Assembly (NCBI GenBank): GCA_963933115.1
Contig: CAWVSL010000064.1
Coordinates: 1-10,336, forward strand
Source of the DNA: JALJPB01 sp963933115
GTDB taxonomy: Bacteria > Pseudomonadota > Gammaproteobacteria > Enterobacterales > Alteromonadaceae
DNA: 10,336 nt
Reading direction: 5' to 3'
The notes under the pieces were generated by a model. The model was not told the origin of the DNA. It ran no database searches and saw only the letters and a program-made list of their open reading frames with translations. Position numbers and translations under genes: made by a program. Shown piece by piece: positions 6,528-10,336 of the stretch. Position 1 is the first letter of the stretch. The number at the start of each line of letters is the position of its first letter.

Positions 6528-7538
6528 TTAAAGTTTTGCCATTGTTTGAGCGGTATCTAACATTCGGTTAGCAAAGCCCCATTCGTTGTCGCACCATATC
6601 AGCATTTTGACCAAACGTTTATGGCTCACTCTGGTTTGATTGCCATCAACAATGCAAGAGTGAGGGTCGTGATTAAAGTCTGCTGAGACTAGTGGCTCTT
6701 CGGTATAATCTAAAATACCGGCAAGGCCATTATTTTTAGCATCGATAATCGCTTGGTTAATGTCATCGATACTGACATCGGTATTTAAGGTTAAACTTAA
6801 ATCCATCGCAGTAACATTCAGGGTGGGGACGCGAACCGCTATCGCTTCAAATCGCCCAGAAAACTTTGGTAATATTCGCTCGATACCAACGGCAAGTTTA
6901 GTATCGACAGGAATAATAGATTGACTCGCTGCTCGGCTTAGTCTTAAGTCGGTATGATAAGCATCGATGACTTGTTGATCGTGCATTGATGAATGAATCG
7001 TCGTAATTGTACCGCTTTCAACGCCAAAGGCATCATCAATGGCTTTAATCACGGGCACGACACAGTTGGTCGTACAAGAGCCATTAGAGATTACTTTGTC
7101 GCTAGAAGTCAGTTGCTGATGATTAATACCATAAATAATAGTCGCGTCTAAATCATGACCGCCGGGGTGAGAAAAGAGCACTTTATTGGCTCCTTGAGCA
7201 ATATGCACTAGGCCATCGGCTTTACTGCCAAATTTTCCGGTACAATCAAGAACAACATCGACATTCAATTGATGCCAAGGTAACTCATGAAGGTTGTTAT
7301 GGTGGGTTAATGCAACATGATCACCATTGATGATTAAGCCGTTTGTTGATTGTTCAACCGGATAGGAAAATCGACCATGGGTAGAGTCATATTTTAATAA
7401 ATGGACAATACCTTCCGGTGGGGCAAGTTCATTAATCGCCACTAAATTAATGTGGTTGTATTGAGGACTTTCATAAAGTGCTCTAACAATACTTCGACCG
7501 ATGCGACCAAAGCCATTGATGGCGATATTAATAGGCAT
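6528..7538 (-). CDS. epd: D-erythrose-4-phosphate dehydrogenase
   Basis: A 336-residue member of the glyceraldehyde-3-phosphate dehydrogenase superfamily. Epd oxidises erythrose-4-phosphate to 4-phosphoerythronate with NAD, the first step of the DXP-dependent pyridoxal phosphate route. The NAD-binding start INGFGRIGRS (7-16) and catalytic SNGSCTTNC (151-159, C155) with H182 are present. Epd rather than GapA is indicated by IHSSMHDQQVIDAYHTDLR (181-199) and by its place between tkt and pgk. The active-site motif has glycine at 153 where most family members have alanine (SNASC). No strong Shine-Dalgarno precedes the ATG, unlike its neighbours, so it may be poorly translated or depend on upstream translation. 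Some GAPDH activity in gluconeogenesis cannot be excluded. Confidence 0.92.
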   Translation of the reverse strand: MPINIAINGFGRIGRSIVRALYESPQYNHINLVAINELAPPEGIVHLLKYDSTHGRFSYPVEQSTNGLIINGDHVALTHHNNLHELPWHQLNVDVVLDCTGKFGSKADGLVHIAQGANKVLFSHPGGHDLDATIIYGINHQQLTSSDKVISNGSCTTNCVVPVIKAIDDAFGVESGTITTIHSSMHDQQVIDAYHTDLRLSRAASQSIIPVDTKLAVGIERILPKFSGRFEAIAVRVPTLNVTAMDLSLTLNTDVSIDDINQAIIDAKNNGLAGILDYTEEPLVSADFNHDPHSCIVDGNQTRVSHKRLVKMLIWCDNEWGFANRMLDTAQTMAKL

Positions 7539-7573
7539 ATAAAATCAGTTTCACGTTAATAATGGCGAATTAC

Positions 7574-7617
7574 CAGTCGCCAGTGTCGAGTTTATCAAGT
7601 CTCTTCACTAGCGACTG
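7574..7617 (-). repeat. Long stem-loop after tkt stop codon
   Basis: CAGTCGCCAGTG (7574-7585) pairs over 12 positions with CACTAGCGACTG (7606-7617), with one G-U pair in the minus-strand RNA. A short inner GAG/CTC stem closes the loop. It begins 7 bases after the tkt stop codon. There is no T-run, so readthrough into epd is expected; a role in mRNA stabilisation or differential expression of tkt over epd is inferred. Confidence 0.6.
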
Positions 7618-7624
7618 ACCGTTT

Positions 7625-9613
7625 TTACAGTTGGTTAACTGTATTAACTACGTTTTCAACAGTAAAACCAAAGTGCTCTAACAAGACATTCCCCGGTGCT
7701 GATTCACCAAAAGTCGTCATGCCGACAACCGCACCCGTTAAACCAACATACTTTGACCAAAAATCAACATGAGCAGCTTCAATAGCGACCCGCTTAGTAA
7801 TATTGGCTGGAAGCACTGATTGTTTATATTCGCTTGACTGCGCATCAAAAATATTGGTTGATGGCATAGACACTACCCGAATATTTTTACCTTGCTCGGT
7901 TAGTTTTTTTGCTGACTCAATAGCTAAAGAGACTTCTGAGCCGGTAGCAATTAAAATGACATCAGCAGGCCCATTACAATCACTTAAAATGTAACCACCT
8001 TTAGCGATAGCTGAAACTTGTGATTGCTCACGTGTCATGGCAGGTAAACCTTGGCGGCTAAAGATAAGTGACGTTGGCCCATCACGACGTTCAACTGAGG
8101 CCTTCCAAGCTACGGCAGACTCGGTAGCATCACACGGACGCCACGTTATCATGTTGGGGGTAGTTCTTAAATTAGTTAATTGCTCAATGGGTTGGTGAGT
8201 TGGACCATCTTCACCTTGACCAATAGAGTCATGGGTATAAACAAAAATATTTTGAATACCCATTAAGGCAGACATACGAACGGCATTACGTGCATATTCC
8301 ATAAACATCATGAAAGTTGCGCCATAATTAATAAAACCGCCATGGAGTGATACCCCGTTCATTATGCCGCTCATACCAAATTCACGCACACCATAATAAA
8401 TGTAATTACCAGCAGAGTCGGTTTCAATCCCTTTAGATCCAGACCAAAGTGTTAAGTTAGAGCCGGCTAAATCTGCAGAGCCCCCCAGCATTTCTGGTAA
8501 TATCGGACCAAAAGCTTCAATCGCATTTTGTGAGGCTTTACGAGAGGCAATATTATCGCCTTTTTCATGACATTCTTGGATAAATGCATTAGCAGCGGCT
8601 TCAAATTCTTCAGGTAAATCGCCTTTAATTACCCGGCGTTCATATTCACTCGCAAGTTCTGGGTGAGCCGCTTGATAGGCACTGAATTTTTCGTTCCAAG
8701 TGAGTTGGCTCGTGTGACCTTTTTCCTTTTGATCCCATTCGTCATAAACATCAGCCGGTATTTCAAATGGGGCATGTTCCCAGTTTAAAAATTCTCGTGT
8801 AGCGGCAATTTCTTCATCACCTAAAGGGGCACCGTGGCAATTATGAGTACCTGATTTATTGGGTGAGCCAAAACCAATAATGGTTTTACAACAAATCATC
8901 GACGGTTTATCGGTTACTGACTTTGCTTCAACAATCGCAGCGGCAATCGCCGCAGAGTCATGGCCATCAACACTGACTACGTGCCAGCCATAGGATTCAA
9001 AACGAGCAGGGGTGTTATCAGTAAACCAGCCTTCAACATGACCATCGATAGAAATACCGTTGTCATCCCAAAAAGTAATTAACTTACCTAAACCTAGGGT
9101 ACCAGCAAGCGAGCTAACCTCATGAGACAAACCTTCCATTAAACAACCATCACCAACAAAACAGTAAGTATGATGATCAACAATGTTATGTCCTGGGCGA
9201 TTAAACTGGGCCGCTAAGGTTTTTTCGGCAATGGCCATACCAACGGCATTGGCAATCCCCGCGCCTAATGGGCCAGTAGTCGTTTCAACACCTGGGGTAT
9301 AACCGTATTCAGGATGACCCGGCGTTTTAGAATGTAACTGACGGAAATTACGTAAATCATCCATTGATAAATCATAACCGGTTAAATGCAACAATGAATA
9401 AATTAACATTGAACCATGGCCATTAGATAAAATAAACCGATCTCTGTCTACCCATTGTGGATCAGCAGGATTGTGCTTTAAAAAATCACGCCACAATACT
9501 TCGGCAATATCAGCCATACCCATAGGGGCACCAGGGTGTCCTGATTTTGCTTTTTGCACGGCATCCATACTTAAAACACGTATTGCATTTGCTAGGTTTT
9601 GACGAGTCGACAT
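7625..9613 (-). CDS. tkt: Transketolase
   Basis: A 662-residue thiamine-diphosphate enzyme (E. coli TktA has 663). It moves two-carbon ketol units among pentose-phosphate and glycolytic sugars, yielding erythrose-4-phosphate, the substrate of the downstream Epd. Motifs: SGHPGAPMG (24-32, H26), TGPLGAGIANAVG (113-125), the TPP/metal site GDGCLMEG (154-161) through DDNGISIDG (183-191, N185), YYGVREFGMSG (406-416) with the activating E411, and HDSIGQGEDGPTHQP (461-475). The frame extends 8 codons upstream to a TTG or ATG-like start, but ATG 9613 has GGAG 6 bases upstream and gives the family N-terminus MSTRQNLANAIR. It is first in the cluster and is divergent from the MASE1 membrane protein gene. 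Confidence 0.98.
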   Translation of the reverse strand: MSTRQNLANAIRVLSMDAVQKAKSGHPGAPMGMADIAEVLWRDFLKHNPADPQWVDRDRFILSNGHGSMLIYSLLHLTGYDLSMDDLRNFRQLHSKTPGHPEYGYTPGVETTTGPLGAGIANAVGMAIAEKTLAAQFNRPGHNIVDHHTYCFVGDGCLMEGLSHEVSSLAGTLGLGKLITFWDDNGISIDGHVEGWFTDNTPARFESYGWHVVSVDGHDSAAIAAAIVEAKSVTDKPSMICCKTIIGFGSPNKSGTHNCHGAPLGDEEIAATREFLNWEHAPFEIPADVYDEWDQKEKGHTSQLTWNEKFSAYQAAHPELASEYERRVIKGDLPEEFEAAANAFIQECHEKGDNIASRKASQNAIEAFGPILPEMLGGSADLAGSNLTLWSGSKGIETDSAGNYIYYGVREFGMSGIMNGVSLHGGFINYGATFMMFMEYARNAVRMSALMGIQNIFVYTHDSIGQGEDGPTHQPIEQLTNLRTTPNMITWRPCDATESAVAWKASVERRDGPTSLIFSRQGLPAMTREQSQVSAIAKGGYILSDCNGPADVILIATGSEVSLAIESAKKLTEQGKNIRVVSMPSTNIFDAQSSEYKQSVLPANITKRVAIEAAHVDFWSKYVGLTGAVVGMTTFGESAPGNVLLEHFGFTVENVVNTVNQL

Positions 9614-9700
9614 ACTTGGCTCCAGAGGTCTAAACACTCTAATGATTGAAGGTAATAATAAAATTTTCGGTATTTTCGCTTAGAGTTACCATGACTGCAA

Positions 9701-9729
9701 ATTATATTGCTTTATTTGTTAGTTTTTTT
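9701..9729 (-). promoter_or_regulatory. Candidate tkt promoter
   Basis: A perfect TATAAT (9706-9701, minus strand) would start transcription near 9694, leaving a leader of about 80 nt. Upstream is an A-tract (eight A, 9730-9723) where a -35 would lie; it resembles an UP-element-like sequence more than TTGACA. The leader carries two CGAAAAT copies 9 bp apart (9663-9669 and 9672-9678). No HexR-like or Cra-like operator could be recognised by eye. Confidence 0.4.
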
Positions 9730-9784
9730 TGCTATATGTCATTTATTTCAATTGACTTAAGCATTAATTGTTGGCATTAAAGCT

Positions 9785-9838
9785 ATGATAGTTAACGCGA
9801 TTATATTTTGCTATGATAAATCCTGACTAATTTATCAT
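9785..9838 (+). promoter_or_regulatory. ATGATA half-sites, inverted repeat and extended -10 before MASE1 gene
   Basis: ATGATAAAT (9813-9821) and ATTTATCAT (9830-9838) are perfect 9-bp inverted arms 8 bp apart. A further ATGATA lies at 9785-9790, within GCTATGATA, a 9-bp sequence repeated exactly at 9810-9818. TGCTATGAT (9809-9817) is also an extended -10 for the + strand, so the repeat overlaps the likely promoter and start site. It could be an operator or a leader hairpin. A TTGACT at 9752-9757 is a second possible -35 but lacks a good -10. Confidence 0.4.
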
Positions 9839-9865
9839 TGAGATTGTTAGTATTAAATTTAAGGA

Positions 9866-10336
9866 ATGAATTTGATTAAAGAAAAACAATTGCTGATCGC
9901 AACGCTAATTTATGTGTTGATAAGTGGTTTTGTAAGCGTATTTACCCTACCATTTTCTGTCATCAATTTTATTGGACCTGCCGCTGGTATTGCTAGCGCG
10001 TTCACTATTATCTGGGGAACTGTCGGTTTATTCAGTATTATCATCGGGACTATTGGCCTTAGTCTCCTACTGACAAGTTTTAACGATGTGAGTATTGATC
10101 TGCCCGTCTTATTAATTGCAATCCTTGCCATATCATTACAAAGCTTTTCTACTAAAATGCTTACACATCATTTGGTTCGCAATCAACGTTGGCTGAGATC
10201 TCTCCCCGAGTTACTTAGGTTTATGTTAATAGTTGGCCCTTTAACCGCAATTTTTTCAGCTATCGCTGTAGTAATCATAGCTATGGCTAATACCCCAATG
10301 TCTGGCGCCTCAATTGGTGTTGTTTTTATGGGGGGG
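9866..10336 (+). CDS. MASE1-domain membrane sensor protein, N-terminal part
   Basis: The first 157 residues of a gene that runs off the right edge. They are almost wholly membrane segments, at about residues 7-29, 33-50, 52-70, 79-96 and 117-140. GPAAGIASAFTIIWG (37-51) and the arrangement LQSFSTKML...LPELLRFML (91-122) look like a MASE1 integral-membrane sensory domain. Such domains precede GGDEF/EAL or histidine-kinase output; which one is present here cannot be seen. AAGGA (9861-9865) touches the ATG at 9866, which is too close for a normal Shine-Dalgarno. The in-frame TTG at 9872 is 6 bases downstream and may be the real start. The gene is divergent from tkt and shares its intergenic region. 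Confidence 0.7.
   Translation, partial: MNLIKEKQLLIATLIYVLISGFVSVFTLPFSVINFIGPAAGIASAFTIIWGTVGLFSIIIGTIGLSLLLTSFNDVSIDLPVLLIAILAISLQSFSTKMLTHHLVRNQRWLRSLPELLRFMLIVGPLTAIFSAIAVVIIAMANTPMSGASIGVVFMGG

Noticed and set aside
6528..7538. Glyceraldehyde-3-phosphate dehydrogenase (gapA)
   Set aside because: The HSSMHDQQVIDAYH segment and the tkt/pgk context fit Epd better.
7803..7994. Open frame on + strand inside tkt
   Set aside because: Antisense to tkt with no independent support.
2827..9613. Calvin-Benson cycle operon, suggested by tkt, pgk and a Calvin-subtype aldolase
   Set aside because: No Rubisco, phosphoribulokinase or CbbR is present, and this gene order is normal in heterotrophic gammaproteobacteria.
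9614..9865. HexR or Cra operator ahead of tkt
   Set aside because: I looked for the TGTAATTWAATTACA-like and TGAAACGTTTCA-like palindromes and saw no convincing match.
9910..10131. Open frame on minus strand inside the MASE1 gene
   Set aside because: The + strand frame gives clear membrane segments and a MASE1-like pattern; the minus frame gives no recognisable protein.
10330..10336. Run of seven G at the right edge, possible frameshift or assembly artefact
   Set aside because: The frame stays open through it and Gly-Gly fits the MASE1-like sequence; the window simply ends there.

Overview
The window looks like chromosomal core DNA from a marine, low-GC gammaproteobacterium. The best guess is Alteromonadales, possibly Colwelliaceae (Colwellia/Thalassotalea-like). 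That guess rests on AT-rich intergenic DNA, the tkt-epd-pgk-fba gene order, and protein sequences that read as typical gammaproteobacterial versions. It is inference; no database was searched. No transposase, phage gene, CRISPR array, tRNA or rRNA is visible.

Layout from left to right. Bases 1-440 hold no gene: a pair of 18-bp direct repeats at the left edge, AT-rich DNA, and a convincing intrinsic terminator (292-335, + strand) with no recognisable gene before it. A Nudix hydrolase gene (441-962, +) follows. It converges on a two-gene minus-strand unit in which an MscS-type mechanosensitive channel is followed, with an 11-bp overlap, by a DUF481/YdiY-type outer-membrane protein. A perfect TATAAT lies just upstream of the channel gene.

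Most of the window (2778-9613, minus strand) is a carbon-metabolism cluster in transcriptional order tkt, epd, pgk, class I fructose-bisphosphate aldolase, class II fructose-bisphosphate aldolase, closed by a strong terminator at 2778-2801. Transketolase makes or uses erythrose-4-phosphate, fructose-6-phosphate and glyceraldehyde-3-phosphate. Epd oxidises erythrose-4-phosphate towards pyridoxal phosphate. Pgk and the aldolases carry the central triose segment of glycolysis and gluconeogenesis. The unusual points are two non-homologous aldolases side by side, and a stem-loop in every intercistronic spacer shortly after each stop codon. A perfect extended -10 (TGCTATAAT) lies ahead of the class II gene, so that gene can probably also be transcribed alone.

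A membrane protein gene (9866 to the right edge, +) diverges from tkt. Its visible 157 residues look like a MASE1 sensory domain, so the missing C-terminus probably carries a signalling output domain. The shared 252-bp divergent region holds a 9-bp inverted repeat plus a third matching half-site.

Overall this is mainly an ordinary housekeeping region. I found no evidence of a new defence, mobile or biosynthetic system; the items worth a second look are regulatory and RNA-level.
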